Shown in pieces: positions 24,780 through 34,442 of a stretch of DNA of 64,000 nucleotides; within the stretch, counting starts at the first letter, position 1, and every line of letters starts with the position of its first letter. The stretch is from Psychromonas algarum (GTDB taxonomy: Bacteria; Pseudomonadota; Gammaproteobacteria; Enterobacterales; Psychromonadaceae). The notes under the pieces are model-generated. The model saw nothing but the letters and a program-made list of their open reading frames with translations. It did not search any database and had not been told where the DNA came from. The translations under genes and the position numbers were made by a program. The stretch is from NCBI RefSeq assembly GCF_004376845.1, contig NZ_SNUW01000004.1, positions 186,001 through 250,000 of the forward strand. Direction: 5' to 3'.

Positions 24780-26273
24780 TTAACTTAAAGGGAGTTTAAT
24801 GATAATAGCTAAACCACCCAAGCTTGAGCGCTCTGCTACGATACGTCCTTGATGCGCTGCAACAATATGAGCACATATTGATAGTCCAAGACCAGAACCG
24901 CCTGTCTTACGATTTCTAGAGTTTTCAACACGGTATAAGTGTTCAAACAAATGAGGTAAATGCACCGCTGGTACGCCTATACCGTTATCTTCAATTTTAA
25001 TAACAATCGAACTTTTCATTTCAGTATTATCCAGCGCTAAAGAAACCCTAACAACACTCGCTTCTGCGTATTTGATACTGTTATTAATTAAGTTTTCAAA
25101 CAACTGACATAAACGAGTATTATCAGAAAAGAGCATGATTTTAGTCTCTGGGATATCAACTAATAATGAGATATCAGCAGCCGCTAAATAGCTTCTATGC
25201 TTATTCATTTCAGATTGTAACCATAAGGTAAAATTATGATGTTTCTTGCGATAATGCATACCGCCAATATCAGCACTTGTTAATTGATGTAAGTCATCAA
25301 TAAGACTCTGAAGATGTTTTACTTCATCATTAGCAGAATCAATATTGCTTTTATTTAATGGTCTAATACCATCTAACATAGCTTCTAATTCACCACGTAA
25401 AATGGCGACAGGAGTCCGCAATTCATGAGATATATTCGCTAGCCAACGTTTTCTAGTACTCTCGTTTTCATTTAGAGTGATGGCCAACTCATTAAAATCT
25501 CGACTTAGATCGCCAAGTTCATCTTTTCTTTTTAAATCGATACTCTGTTGATAATCCCCTTGTGTCAATTTATGCATTCCCGATATCACAAGCTTAATAG
25601 GTTGAGCAATATGGCGTGAAAGTAATAGAGTAATTAAGGTCACTAAAAACATAGTCGCTAATGCAATGATCCATAAATAATTTTGTTGCTGCTCAATAAA
25701 AGCAAGCTCATAACCATCAGTAATTTTCTTACGTTTAGGGATAACTAACCAACCTACTACTTTTTTATTCACCGTGATCATAGTTCGGCTATGCTCAACA
25801 TTTTTACGGTAATGCCCCGCAATTAAATTTTGTTTGTTATCTAACAAAGCATAACCAGCTTTGTCTTTTGGCGGAACATGAGGAGGAATGAAATCAAGTG
25901 CTCTGTTGGGGTTGTCTGCACGATGATTAGGAGGAGCTCTTCGTTGTTCGGGTCGTCCTCCCTGCAACTCGGCTTTAGGCCTTCTTAATTGTGGTCTTGA
26001 TGATGAGCTCAACTCATGATCAGTTAACGTTGAAAAAATTAAATCATCAAAAACACGATGCTTGCCTTGTAAAGAAGACCAATTATTTTCTTTTTTATAT
26101 GCAGTTTCTAACTTAACAATAAGGGGCTTTAATGCTTCAATTTCTTTACTATTTACGTACTCAATCATTCCTTTGCCAATACTCCACTGTATTAACAAAA
26201 TTAAAACGGTTACTAATACCAGACTGAAGCTAAATAAGATGAGAAATAGTTTGTTATGAATTTTCATATTCAT
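24780..26273 (-). CDS. Sensor histidine kinase, BaeS-like
   Basis: 497 residues. First membrane segment about 8-30, a periplasmic domain of about 150 residues, second segment about 200-222, HAMP (ARHIAQPIKLVISGMHKLTQ), dimerisation/phospho-acceptor helix with His near 282 in ISHELRTPVAILRGEL (BaeS-like), then the ATPase domain with N (FENLINNSIKYAE), DNGIGVP and GGSGLGLSI boxes. The periplasmic part holds an unusual Arg/Pro-rich insert at about residues 92-135 (RPQLRRPKAELQG, RPEQRRAPPNHRAD) not seen in E. coli BaeS. It should sense envelope state and pass phosphate to the regulator downstream. Ribosome site AAGGTGG precedes ATG. Confidence 0.9.
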   Translation of the reverse strand: MNMKIHNKLFLILFSFSLVLVTVLILLIQWSIGKGMIEYVNSKEIEALKPLIVKLETAYKKENNWSSLQGKHRVFDDLIFSTLTDHELSSSSRPQLRRPKAELQGGRPEQRRAPPNHRADNPNRALDFIPPHVPPKDKAGYALLDNKQNLIAGHYRKNVEHSRTMITVNKKVVGWLVIPKRKKITDGYELAFIEQQQNYLWIIALATMFLVTLITLLLSRHIAQPIKLVISGMHKLTQGDYQQSIDLKRKDELGDLSRDFNELAITLNENESTRKRWLANISHELRTPVAILRGELEAMLDGIRPLNKSNIDSANDEVKHLQSLIDDLHQLTSADIGGMHYRKKHHNFTLWLQSEMNKHRSYLAAADISLLVDIPETKIMLFSDNTRLCQLFENLINNSIKYAEASVVRVSLALDNTEMKSSIVIKIEDNGIGVPAVHLPHLFEHLYRVENSRNRKTGGSGLGLSICAHIVAAHQGRIVAERSSLGGLAIIIKLPLS

Positions 26274-26408
26274 CCACCTTATTAATACACAGAAAGAGAA
26301 ACGTCAGTATATATTTCCTTTTACTCTGTAACGTTAAATTCTACTTGATTATTAGAGGCCGGTATTAAATTTACAAAGCACCTTTACTCATTTGATATAC
26401 AAGAAATT

Positions 26409-26470
26409 TAAAGAGGAAGCTTAAATAATACCAATTACATTAAGTACGTGATTGGTATCCCCCCTCTTTA
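26409..26470. repeat. Nested hairpin containing a short copy of the dispersed TIR element
   Basis: Inner ATACCAAT/ATTGGTAT (26428-26435, 26451-26458) encloses TACATTAAGTACGTG. The left 24 bases match the left end of the long elements at 41523 and 50098. An outer pair TAAAGAGG/CCTCTTTA (26409-26416, 26463-26470) encloses this. It lies 10 bp past the EF-hand stop, upstream of the kinase gene, and may serve as its terminator or RNA-stabilising stem. Confidence 0.5.
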
Positions 26471-26479
26471 ATATTTAGA

Positions 26480-26773
26480 TTAATCACGTTTTGGTGGACG
26501 AGGTGGTTTATGATTTTTGAACTCTTCTTCAGTTATATATCCATCTCCATCTTTATCCATATCATCAAATACCGTTTGATGATCACCATGAGGAAGTTTT
26601 TGTTGTAAAAATTCATCAAAGTCAATATCTCCGCTATTGTCGATATCTATTGAAGTAAAATCAGGACGCTCACCTTTAGGACCATTTTGTTGTTGCATTT
26701 CTTGCGCAACAAGCTGACTACTAGCACCTAAAATAACCAGCAAAGCAATTATTATATTTGAACGAGTTTTCAT
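26480..26773 (-). CDS. Small secreted EF-hand protein
   Basis: 97 residues from the ATG at 26773, which has TAAGGAAAA upstream and starts a signal peptide (SNIIIALLVILGASSQLVAQ). A longer frame to 27121 exists but overlaps the msrC start on the other strand and lacks a signal sequence, so I reject it. Two EF-hand loops are visible: DIDNSGDIDFDEF (about 43-55) and DMDKDGDGYITEEEF (about 71-85), both with the D-x-D/N-x-D/S-G pattern for calcium. The tail KPPRPPKRD is basic and Pro-rich. Periplasmic calcium binding is likely. It sits upstream of the kinase-regulator pair on the same strand and may be controlled by it. Confidence 0.85.
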   Translation of the reverse strand: MKTRSNIIIALLVILGASSQLVAQEMQQQNGPKGERPDFTSIDIDNSGDIDFDEFLQQKLPHGDHQTVFDDMDKDGDGYITEEEFKNHKPPRPPKRD

Positions 26774-27011
26774 TAAATTTTCCTTATTAGCTAAAAGTAG
26801 CCAGTCTAGATTAACAACGGAATGTGCAACAAATGTGTAAAAATAGTGAAAGAATATTTTAGATAAGAAAATAACAAACATAATTACTGGATTTACACAT
26901 AACATTATTGAAGAGGGTAGAGTTTTATTGCTTGCGTAAAGAAATCTAACTAACATGTGCTTATTATTTTTTAGCGAGCGCGCTTCTCGTATTACAAATA
27001 GGTTAAACACA

Positions 27012-27473
27012 ATGAAAACATTAAAAGAATACCAGTTACTGACTAAACAAGCAGTGGCATTAATTGAAGATGAAAAAGACTTAATTGCAAACCTTGCAAA
27101 TATTAGCGCCTTATTAAACATGAATTTAGATAATATAAATTGGGTTGGTTTTTATTTATTAAAAAATGATGAGCTTATTTTAGGACCATTCCAAGGAAAT
27201 GTTGCTTGTGTACATATTGCTTTAGGAAAAGGTGTGTGTGGTACCGCTTTTAGCACAAATTCAATTCAACGTGTTGCTGACGTGCATCAATTTCCAGGAC
27301 ATATTGCCTGCGATGCTGCAAGCCAATCTGAAATTGTTTTACCGATTAACCACAATGGAAAAACCGTCGCTGTATTAGATATTGATAGCCCTATTACAGA
27401 GCGATTTAACGACATTGATGAACAAGGTTTAAGCCATTTTGTTTCACAGATAGAAACAAAATTAAATTTCTAA
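27012..27473 (+). CDS. msrC: Free methionine-(R)-sulfoxide reductase (GAF domain)
   Basis: 153 residues from the ATG at 27012; an upstream in-frame start at 26955 adds 19 residues with no homology. Single GAF domain closely resembling E. coli MsrC (YebR): INWVGFYLL, LGPFQGNVACVHI, GKGVCGTAF, HIACDAASQSEIVLPI, AVLDIDSP. The three Cys residues used by fRMsr enzymes (in NVACVH, GVCGTA, HIACDA) are all present. The enzyme repairs oxidised free methionine in the cytoplasm with thioredoxin. Its start region lies opposite the long EF-hand upstream region; expression is independent of it. Confidence 0.93.
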   Translation: MKTLKEYQLLTKQAVALIEDEKDLIANLANISALLNMNLDNINWVGFYLLKNDELILGPFQGNVACVHIALGKGVCGTAFSTNSIQRVADVHQFPGHIACDAASQSEIVLPINHNGKTVAVLDIDSPITERFNDIDEQGLSHFVSQIETKLNF

Positions 27474-27499
27474 GAAAAGAATACTCAATGGTAGTGGAT

Positions 27500-27522
27500 A
27501 AATAGGTCACTCAAGCCTATTT
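27500..27522. terminator. Weak hairpin between convergent genes
   Basis: AAATAGG/CCTATTT around a 9-nt loop, between msrC and the barrel-protein gene. No U-tract of note, so low confidence. Confidence 0.3.
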
Positions 27523-27555
27523 GTCGCTATCAAAGTTTTACTAACAAATGGAAGA

Positions 27556-28110
27556 TCAGAACTTAATTCCAATAGTGACGGCCGTTTGTTTAAATGAATA
27601 GTCATAATTTGAATCATTAATATTAAACATATCAAAGCTAAGATCCGTATAAAAATCAATATACTGAAAACGTAGTCCTACCCCATAGTAAAAAGTATTA
27701 TCATTAAATATGGAATGAGGATCCTTGGTTGGGTCACTTGGGTTATTATCAACTCTTTCTTCAGTATAAAGAAGATAACCTAATGTAACGTAAGGTTTTA
27801 AATAAGCCTTTTGCATAGAGATTGCATACCCTAAATCCCCTCCCAATTTTAACGTTTGCCCTTCTCCATCAATGGAATTAAATTTTTCATCATTAGCTTC
27901 ATAAGAAAAATTAAAACTGACTAAAAGATTAAGATCATAACCATACTCAAGTTTAAACCCCACACCATCATCAGATGACATATTTAAAGCATCAATATAA
28001 ATATTAGATTGCGAATACCCGCCTCCAAAACGGGAACCAGTATAATCATCTGCGATAACAGGATTTAAAAATAATAGGCTTAATAACACGCAAGAAATTA
28101 AATATTTCAC
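27556..28110 (-). CDS. Small outer-membrane beta-barrel protein
   Basis: 184 residues: signal peptide (MKYLISCVLLSLLFLNPVIA, cleavage near 20), then about eight amphipathic strands with Gly/aromatic girdles (GVGFKLEYGYDLN, LKLGGDLGYAIS, FYYGVGLRFQYIDF) and a final Phe. This is the OmpX/OmpA-barrel type (porin-like family, OMP_b-brl). No peptidoglycan-binding domain follows. Role unknown; such proteins serve in adhesion or envelope stability. Transcribed alone, with its promoter in the spacer after the lysS terminator. Confidence 0.75.
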   Translation of the reverse strand: MKYLISCVLLSLLFLNPVIADDYTGSRFGGGYSQSNIYIDALNMSSDDGVGFKLEYGYDLNLLVSFNFSYEANDEKFNSIDGEGQTLKLGGDLGYAISMQKAYLKPYVTLGYLLYTEERVDNNPSDPTKDPHSIFNDNTFYYGVGLRFQYIDFYTDLSFDMFNINDSNYDYSFKQTAVTIGIKF

Positions 28111-28278
28111 CGCGACATCCTTGTGATCTTCTCACTATCTAATGGGTATTTATGCTGTATTTACATAAATATAGAGCGTCATACCAATAAAAGATAACAG
28201 ACAGCAAATTGAACTGCTAATAAGAACTCAAAAAAGGTATTAGAAAACAACGATAGAGCAATAATTTTATAACAGGCA

Positions 28279-28306
28279 TAAAAAAGCCCCGTATAAACGA
28301 GGCTTA
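28279..28306 (-). terminator. Terminator of prfB-lysS
   Basis: On the minus strand AAGCCTCG, a short loop, CGGGGCTT (one mismatch), then TTTT. It begins 20 bp after the lysS stop. Confidence 0.8.
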
Positions 28307-28325
28307 AGACAAAGACTAAAAAAGA

Positions 28326-29843
28326 TTATTTAGCTTGTGGGCGCATATGAGGGAATAATAATACATCTCGAATAGTATGGCTGTCAGTAAACAACATAAC
28401 TAAACGGTCGATACCAATACCTTCACCCGCTGTTGGCGGTAAACCATGTTCCAGAGCAGTAATATAATCAGCATCGTAGAACATTGCTTCATCATCACCA
28501 GATTCTTTCTGTGCAACTTGATCCATGAAACGTTGTGCTTGATCTTGTGCATCATTTAACTCAGAGAAACCATTCGCTAGTTCACGACCACCAACAAAAA
28601 ACTCAAAACGATCTGTTACTTCAGGGTTATCATCATTACGACGTGCTAATGGCGATACTTCTGCAGGGTAAGCTGTAATGAAAGTTGGTTGCATTAATTT
28701 ATGCTCAGCAGTTTCTTCGAAGATTTCAGTTAATACTTTACCTTCACCCCAGCTATCTTTGATATGAATATCAAGACGTTTAGCTAGTGCTTTCAAACCT
28801 TCCATACTTTCTAACTCAGACGCTTCAATACCTTCATTGTACTCAAGGATTGATTCTTTCATTGTTAAACGAACAAATGGCTTACCAAAGTCAAATTCTT
28901 CTTCACCATATTTCACAACGCTTGAGCCTAATACATTTTCAGTAATAGTACGTAACATATCTTCTGTTAAGTTCATTAGGTCAATGTAATCTGCATAAGC
29001 TTGGTAAAACTCAATCATAGTAAATTCTGGGTTATGACGAGTTGAAACACCTTCATTACGGAAGCTACGGTTAATTTCGAACACACGTTCAAAACCACCA
29101 ACGACTAAACGCTTAAGGTTTAATTCAGGCGCAATTCGCAAGAACATTGGTAAGTCTAGTGCGTTATGAAATGTTTCAAATGGACGCGCTGTTGCACCAC
29201 CAGGAATGGCTTGTAGCATTGGTGTTTCAACTTCCATGAAGTTACGTTCATTTAAGTAAGTACGAATAGCCGTTACTATTTTATTACGTAAAATAAATGT
29301 TTTACGAGATGTTTCGTTAGCAATTAAATCAAGGTAACGCTGACGGTAACAAGCTTCGGTATCAGATAAACCATGGAATTTATCAGGTAATGGACGTAAT
29401 GCTTTTGTTAAGATACGAATTTCAGATACTTTAACGCTTAACTCATCTGTTTGAGTTTTAAATAAAACACCTTTTGCACCAACAATATCGCCTAAATCCC
29501 ATTTTTTGAATTCAGTATTGTAGAAACCTTCAGCTAAGTTATCACGCGCAACATACACTTGGATTTGACCGCCCATATCTTGTACTGTTGCAAAGCTTGC
29601 TTTACCCATAATACGGCGAGTCATCATACGCCCAGCAATACTCACTTCAACAGCCAATGCTTCTAGCTCTTCTTTACTTTTTTCATTATAAAGCTGGTGC
29701 AGATCGTCAGAGATATTTTCACGACGGAAATCATTTGGGAAAGCTTGTCCCTTTTCACGCATTGCATCTAATTTAGCTTGACGTTGCGCGAGGATTTCAC
29801 TTAATTCAACTTGTGGTGCTTCTGCTTTGTTTTGCTCTGACAT
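28326..29843 (-). CDS. lysS: Lysyl-tRNA synthetase (class II)
   Basis: 505 residues, the same length as E. coli LysS. An N-terminal OB-fold anticodon-binding domain (about 60-150) is followed by the class II core: motif 2 [15 protein letters not shown] (about 265) and motif 3 [10 protein letters not shown] near the C-terminus. It charges tRNA-Lys in the cytoplasm. Lies 92 bp downstream of prfB in the conserved prfB-lysS operon. ATG is preceded by AGGAA-type purines. Confidence 0.97.
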   Translation of the reverse strand: MSEQNKAEAPQVELSEILAQRQAKLDAMREKGQAFPNDFRRENISDDLHQLYNEKSKEELEALAVEVSIAGRMMTRRIMGKASFATVQDMGGQIQVYVARDNLAEGFYNTEFKKWDLGDIVGAKGVLFKTQTDELSVKVSEIRILTKALRPLPDKFHGLSDTEACYRQRYLDLIANETSRKTFILRNKIVTAIRTYLNERNFMEVETPMLQAIPGGATARPFETFHNALDLPMFLRIAPELNLKRLVVGGFERVFEINRSFRNEGVSTRHNPEFTMIEFYQAYADYIDLMNLTEDMLRTITENVLGSSVVKYGEEEFDFGKPFVRLTMKESILEYNEGIEASELESMEGLKALAKRLDIHIKDSWGEGKVLTEIFEETAEHKLMQPTFITAYPAEVSPLARRNDDNPEVTDRFEFFVGGRELANGFSELNDAQDQAQRFMDQVAQKESGDDEAMFYDADYITALEHGLPPTAGEGIGIDRLVMLFTDSHTIRDVLLFPHMRPQAK

Positions 29844-29935
29844 GATAGTTCCTATCTGTTTAGTGTCTTACTTTAATAATCTGTTTTATTAGCGAACAAG
29901 TTACACTTCAATACTGCGTGTAATTTGTTTACCCC

Positions 29936-31034
29936 TTACAAACCTGATTTCAAGCTTGCTTCAATAAATTTGTTTAAATCACCATCTAACACAGTTTGTG
30001 TATTACGGTTTTCAACACCTGTTCTTAAATCTTTAATGCGTGAATCATCTAATACATATGAACGTATTTGACTACCCCACCCAATATCAGATTTGCCATC
30101 TTCATTAATTTGTTTCTCAGCATTCTGCAATTGTAATTCATGCTCATACAATTTTGCACGAAGTTGCTTCATTGCTTGGTCTTTATTTTTATGTTGCGAA
30201 CGGTCATTTTGACACTGTACAACAATATTAGTTGGAACATGCGTAATACGCACCGCAGATTCTGTTGTATTAACATGCTGACCACCAGCTCCAGAAGCGC
30301 GATATACATCAATACGTAGATCTGCAGGATTAATATTAATCTCGATATTGTCATCAATCTCAGGATAGATAAATGCAGATGCAAAAGAAGTATGTCGTTT
30401 ACCTGACGAATCAAATGGAGATTTACGAACTAAACGATGAACCCCTGTCTCAGTACGTAACCAACCATAAGCATACTCACCACTAAAACGGATGGTTGCC
30501 CCTTTAATACCTGCGACATCACCCGGCGTTGCTTCCATTAATTCAGTTTTATAACCGTTTGCTTCACCCCAACGTAAATACATACGCAGCAACATATTAG
30601 CCCAATCCTGCGCCTCTGTACCGCCAGAGCCCGACTGAATATCAAGATAACAAGAGCAAGCATCTTGCTTACCTGAAAACATACGACGGAATTCTAAAAC
30701 AGCTAACTGCTTTTCAAGCTCATCTGCTTCTTTAATAGCTTCATCAAAACTATCTTGATCACTTTCTTCAACGGCCATTTCAATCAGCATTTCAATTTCA
30801 TCAGTACCTTCTGTTAATGCATCAATGGTTTTCACCACTAATTCAAGGCTACTGCGCTCTTTACCTAATGCTTGAGCATGTTCAGGATTATTCCATACTT
30901 CTGGTGATTCGAGTTCGCGACTAACTTCTTCAAGTTTCTCTACTTTTGCATCATAGTCAAAGATACCCCCTAAGCATTTCAGCACGCTCAGTTAGGTCTT
31001 TAAGTTGATTCAGAATTGGATTTACTTCAAACAT
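29936..31034 (-). CDS. prfB: Peptide chain release factor 2, with programmed +1 frameshift
   Basis: Complete gene of 365 residues read as two segments: 31034-30960 (25 codons from ATG) and, after skipping one T at 30959, 30958-29936. The in-frame TGA at 30959-30957 follows CTT and is preceded by the Shine-Dalgarno-like AGGGGG, exactly as in E. coli. RF2 recognises UGA and UAA; the SPF tripeptide (RKSPFDSSG) and the GGQ catalytic loop (GAGGQHVN) are present. Low RF2 lets the ribosome shift and make more RF2, an autoregulatory loop. The 349-residue frame alone lacks its N-terminus. Confidence 0.97.
30956..30974 (-). promoter_or_regulatory. prfB programmed frameshift signal
   Basis: On the minus strand: CTTAGGGGGTATCTTTGAC. 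The AGGGGG pairs with 16S rRNA three bases upstream of the slippery CTT, followed by the TGA stop and C, the poorest termination context. Confidence 0.96.
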
Positions 31035-31441
31035 CTATGCCCGCTATTAGTCTATTCGTAAAAAGAGGCGAATTTTAACCAATTATGGCTGAAATAAATA
31101 GAGAGCAGGTGAAATTAATATCAGGTCTACGGTGCTTTTTATAAGGAAATAGAGTAGAAATTTTTGTTAACACCTTCCTAATGACTTTTACTCTTATAAA
31201 AACATCCGAACGAGTACTAAATACCTCATTTGTGTTAGCAATCATTGATGATATTAAATTGACTCTCACAAAAGTTTGAAGAGACGACAAAAAAATTAAA
31301 AAAATATACAAAATATTAAGGTTTAGGGATGCATTTTATTTTCATTAACGTAAAGTAAAACTTCACTTAAAAGAAAGGTTCGCTTCTACCCGATACAGGT
31401 AGAAAACGACGCAATTAACCGATTGTATAAGGATACAAATT
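31035..31441. other. Divergent promoter region prfB / ilvI
   Basis: 407 bases. A hairpin TTCTACC/GGTAGAA (31384-31404) lies about 40 bp before ilvI, and GGATACAAAT gives its ribosome site. No leader peptide with runs of Leu, Ile or Val codons is seen, so ilvIH is probably controlled by promoter-binding regulators (Lrp in E. coli) rather than by attenuation. An open frame at 31075-31311 on the minus strand has no gene-like features. Confidence 0.55.
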
Positions 31442-33166
31442 ATGGAAATGCTCTCAGGCGCCGAAATGGTAGTGCGTTCACTACAAGACGAAGGTATAGA
31501 ACATATCTTTGGTTACCCAGGCGGTTCAGTTCTAGATATATATGATGCAATTTTTCAATCTGATAAAATCGAGCATTATTTAGTACGTCATGAGCAAGCT
31601 GCTGTACACATGGCAGATGCTTATTCTCGTTCAACTGGTAAAGTAGGCTGTGTATTAGTAACAGCTGGACCAGGTGCAACAAACTGTATTACAGGTATCG
31701 CAACAGCTTATATGGACTCGATTCCACTGGTTGTGTTATCTGGCCAAGTACCTACTTTCTGGATTGGTGACGACGCATTCCAAGAGACTGATATGATTGG
31801 TGTTTCTCGCCCAGTTGTAAAACATAGTTTCTCTTGCCGTACTGCAGAAGAGATCCCAATTGCTATCAAAAAAGCATTTTATATTGCCTCAACAGGTCGC
31901 CCAGGCCCAGTGGTTATTGATCTGCCAAAAGATGTACAAAACCCACTAAACAAATTCCCTTACCAATATCCTGAAAGCGTTAGCTTGCGTTCATATAACC
32001 CAACACTAAGCGGCCATAAAGGACAAATAAAACGAGCTGTAAATGCATTAACAAGTGCTAAAAAACCTGTTTTATATGTAGGTGGCGGAGCTATTATTGC
32101 GAATGCTTCAAAACAAGTATTAGAGTTAGCAGAAAAATTAAATTTACCTGTTACTAATACGCTAATGGGATTGGGTGCATTTCCTGGTGCACACGAACAA
32201 TTTATTGGTATGTTAGGTATGCACGGTACTTATGAAGCAAATAAATCAATGCATAATGCCGATTTAATTTTTGCTTGTGGCGCACGCTTTGATGACCGCG
32301 TAACCAATAATGTTGAAAAATTCTGTCCAAATGCAAAAATTATGCATATTGATATCGACCCAACTTCAATTTCAAAAAATATCCATGCTGACTTACCGAT
32401 TGTAGGTAGCGTTGAAGTGGTATTACAGCAGATGTTAGATTTGATTGAAGAAACAAAAGCAACGAATGACAGTGAAAGTATTAATGCTTGGTGGGATCAA
32501 ATTAATGAATGGCGCGCTAAGAAATGCCTTGCTTACAAAACATCTGATACACACATCAAACCACAGCAAGTGATTGAGTGTTTATATAAAGTAACAAAAG
32601 GTGATGCCATTGTGACTTCTGACGTAGGTCAGCATCAAATGGTTGCCGCTCAATACTACCCATTTAAAGAACCTCGCCAATGGATCAATTCAGGTGGAGC
32701 CGGCACCATGGGCTTTGGCTTACCAGCTGCAATGGGCTGTAAAATTGCATTTCCAGATCGCCCTGTTGTTTGTGTAACAGGTGATGGCTCTATTCAAATG
32801 AATATTCAAGAGTTATCAACTTGTATGCAATACAACATTCCTGTTGTTATCTTGCTATTAAACAATCGTTCATTAGGCATGGTAAAACAGTGGCAAAAAA
32901 TGTTCTACGGTGGTCGTCAATCTCATTCTTATATGGATAGTGTGCCTGATTTTGTTAAATTATCAGAAGCATATAATCATGTTGGAATTAAAGTAGATAC
33001 GATTGATGAACTTGAGCCTGCATTAGAAAGAGCATTTGAATTAAAAGAACGAGTTGTCTTTATTGATGTTGCGATTGATCCTGAAGAACACGTTTACCCA
33101 ATGCAAGTTAAATTTGGCAGTATGCAAGACATGTACCTAAGCAAAACGGAGCAAACTGATGCGTAG
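31442..33166 (+). CDS. ilvI: Acetolactate synthase III, large subunit
   Basis: 574 residues. Thiamine-diphosphate enzyme joining two pyruvates, or pyruvate and 2-oxobutyrate, at the first committed step of valine, leucine and isoleucine synthesis. Visible: catalytic Glu in [15 protein letters not shown] (about 47), FAD-domain motif [10 protein letters not shown], ThDP motif [15 protein letters not shown] with [12 protein letters not shown]. Length and sequence fit IlvI rather than IlvB or IlvG. Overlaps ilvH by 8 bp, so the subunits are translationally coupled. Confidence 0.97.
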   Translation: MEMLSGAEMVVRSLQDEGIEHIFGYPGGSVLDIYDAIFQSDKIEHYLVRHEQAAVHMADAYSRSTGKVGCVLVTAGPGATNCITGIATAYMDSIPLVVLSGQVPTFWIGDDAFQETDMIGVSRPVVKHSFSCRTAEEIPIAIKKAFYIASTGRPGPVVIDLPKDVQNPLNKFPYQYPESVSLRSYNPTLSGHKGQIKRAVNALTSAKKPVLYVGGGAIIANASKQVLELAEKLNLPVTNTLMGLGAFPGAHEQFIGMLGMHGTYEANKSMHNADLIFACGARFDDRVTNNVEKFCPNAKIMHIDIDPTSISKNIHADLPIVGSVEVVLQQMLDLIEETKATNDSESINAWWDQINEWRAKKCLAYKTSDTHIKPQQVIECLYKVTKGDAIVTSDVGQHQMVAAQYYPFKEPRQWINSGGAGTMGFGLPAAMGCKIAFPDRPVVCVTGDGSIQMNIQELSTCMQYNIPVVILLLNNRSLGMVKQWQKMFYGGRQSHSYMDSVPDFVKLSEAYNHVGIKVDTIDELEPALERAFELKERVVFIDVAIDPEEHVYPMQVKFGSMQDMYLSKTEQTDA

Positions 33167-33659
33167 AATAATTTCTGTATTATTAGAAAATGAATCTGGT
33201 GCTCTTGCACGTGTTGTTGGTTTATTTGCACAACGTGCTTATAACATCGAATCACTAACGGTATCACCGACTAACGATAAAACATTATCTCGTATGACCA
33301 TTACAACCGATGTACTCAATAATGCAACGCTTGAACAAATGATGAAACAGTTACATAAATTAGTTGATGTATTACGTGTTTCAGAATTAACACAAAGCCC
33401 ACATGTAGAGCGTGAATTACTGTTGATCAAAGTGCGAACAGTTAACAGTGAGGGACGTGAAGAAGTAAAACGTACTTGTGATATTTATCGAGGCCAAATT
33501 GTTGATATTACTCAACACCTGTATACCATTCAATTAACTGGTGCAGGAGCTAAATTAGATGCCTTTATAGCAACAATTGATGAAGCAAGTGAGATTGTAG
33601 AAATTGTTCGTTCTGGTGTTTGTGGTATCGCTCGTGGTGATAAAGCACTGCGCGGTTAA
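33159..33659 (+). CDS. ilvH: Acetolactate synthase III, small regulatory subunit
   Basis: 166 residues. N-terminal ACT domain ([30 protein letters not shown]) that binds valine for feedback inhibition, and the C-terminal ALS_ss domain. Starts inside the ilvI 3' end. A terminator follows. Confidence 0.97.
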   Translation: MRRIISVLLENESGALARVVGLFAQRAYNIESLTVSPTNDKTLSRMTITTDVLNNATLEQMMKQLHKLVDVLRVSELTQSPHVERELLLIKVRTVNSEGREEVKRTCDIYRGQIVDITQHLYTIQLTGAGAKLDAFIATIDEASEIVEIVRSGVCGIARGDKALRG

Positions 33660-33687
33660 GCCACAATAAAGAATCATTAAAGTTATT

Positions 33688-33728
33688 ATGCGAAGTGCAG
33701 TTATATGTACTTTGCATTTTTCATTTTT
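33688..33728 (+). terminator. Terminator of ilvIH
   Basis: ATGCGAAGTGCA / TGTACTTTGCAT (two G-U pairs, 6-nt loop) followed by TTTTCATTTTT. It ends 11 bp before the next gene's start, so that gene needs readthrough or a promoter within this hairpin region. Confidence 0.75.
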
Positions 33729-33739
33729 AGGAGAATAAA

Positions 33740-33949
33740 ATGCTCGAGTTATCAGCACTACTGTTGTCCGCTTTTGTGCTTTTTATGTTTGGCATTTCGA
33801 TTGTTAGTTTATTCGTTATTGCAGCAATCATAATACTGAGCTTTATTCTCATTAGTACTTTTTCATTTATATTAAAATTTGGTCTCTGGTTTTTACTCGC
33901 TTACCTTATTTATTATTACTTTTTTCAATATAAAAAGGATCAACCATGA
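33740..33949 (+). CDS. PspG-like small inner-membrane protein
   Basis: 69 residues, almost entirely hydrophobic: two to three membrane segments and a short charged end (QYKKDQP). It shares the MLEL start, the FxLFMFGISI segment and the K-x-x-x-W-x-LLA segment with the phage-shock protein PspG, in the same order and spacing. PspG supports inner-membrane stress tolerance and in E. coli is driven by sigma-54 and PspF; I do not find a sigma-54 site here. AGGAG precedes ATG. Its stop overlaps the start of the copper-chaperone gene (ATGA), so the two are coupled. The call rests on weak similarity of a short sequence. Confidence 0.6.
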   Translation: MLELSALLLSAFVLFMFGISIVSLFVIAAIIILSFILISTFSFILKFGLWFLLAYLIYYYFFQYKKDQP

Positions 33950-34407
33950 AACGCTTAACACTTCTATTAGGCTCCCTTTTACTCTCAGCAAATATTTTTG
34001 CCGCAGGCTTACAGGTTAGCGACCAATATGTACGAGCGACACCACCACACGCTAAAAATAGTGCTGCATTTTTTACCATTAAAAATGATACTGATAAAAG
34101 TGTAAAACTAATCAAAGCAGAAAGTGATATTGCAGATCGTGTTGAATTGCATAACCATGTTAAAGAAGACGGTATGATGAAAATGCGTCAAGTTGATGCA
34201 GTTGTTGTAGAAGCGAATGCTAGCAACTCATTACAACCAGGTGGTTACCATGTCATGTTTTTGGGCTTGAAAAAAGCGCTCAGCGAAGGTGAAATAGTTA
34301 AAATTGCTCTTTCTTTTGATAATGGCGATAAAGTAACAATTGACGCACCAGTAAAAAAAATTAACATGTCACACAATATGTCTGATAAAAAGCATCACAA
34401 ACACTAA
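33946..34407 (+). CDS. PCu(A)C-type periplasmic copper chaperone
   Basis: 153 residues with a signal peptide (KRLTLLLGSLLLSANIFAAG). The DUF461/PCuAC copper motif is visible as HNH (about 66-68), Met residues in DGMMKMRQ, and HVMFLGL near residue 103, matching H-x10-M-x21-H-x-M. The C-terminus is rich in His and Met (MSHNMSDKKHHKH), probably more copper ligands. Members deliver Cu(I) to the CuA site of cytochrome oxidase or store periplasmic copper. Usual partner SCO1/SenC is not nearby. Overlaps the upstream PspG-like gene by 4 bp. Confidence 0.9.
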   Translation: MKRLTLLLGSLLLSANIFAAGLQVSDQYVRATPPHAKNSAAFFTIKNDTDKSVKLIKAESDIADRVELHNHVKEDGMMKMRQVDAVVVEANASNSLQPGGYHVMFLGLKKALSEGEIVKIALSFDNGDKVTIDAPVKKINMSHNMSDKKHHKH

Positions 34408-34442
34408 TTATTAATATTTATTCTATATAGGAAAAATTTACC

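Noticed and set aside
26955-27011. Earlier start for msrC
   Set aside because: Adds 19 residues with no resemblance to MsrC; the ATG at 27012 begins the conserved protein.
26774-27121. N-terminal extension of the EF-hand protein to 213 residues
   Set aside because: The extension overlaps the msrC start on the other strand, lacks a ribosome site and has no signal peptide; the ATG at 26773 has both.
28170-28260. Another copy of the TIR element (ATACCAAT with AAAGGTATT)
   Set aside because: Only the outermost 6-8 bases resemble the element; internal blocks are absent, so chance is likely in AT-rich DNA.
30959-30985. prfB as a broken or short gene starting after the stop
   Set aside because: The stop is the programmed frameshift TGA; the 25-codon upstream segment joins it to give the normal 365 residues.
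31075-31311. 78-codon minus-strand frame upstream of ilvI
   Set aside because: No ribosome site or family resemblance; it lies in the prfB/ilvI promoter region.
33688-33739. Sigma-54 promoter for the PspG-like gene
   Set aside because: A TTTGC is present but the GG is missing at the required 10-bp distance; the region is better read as the ilvIH terminator.
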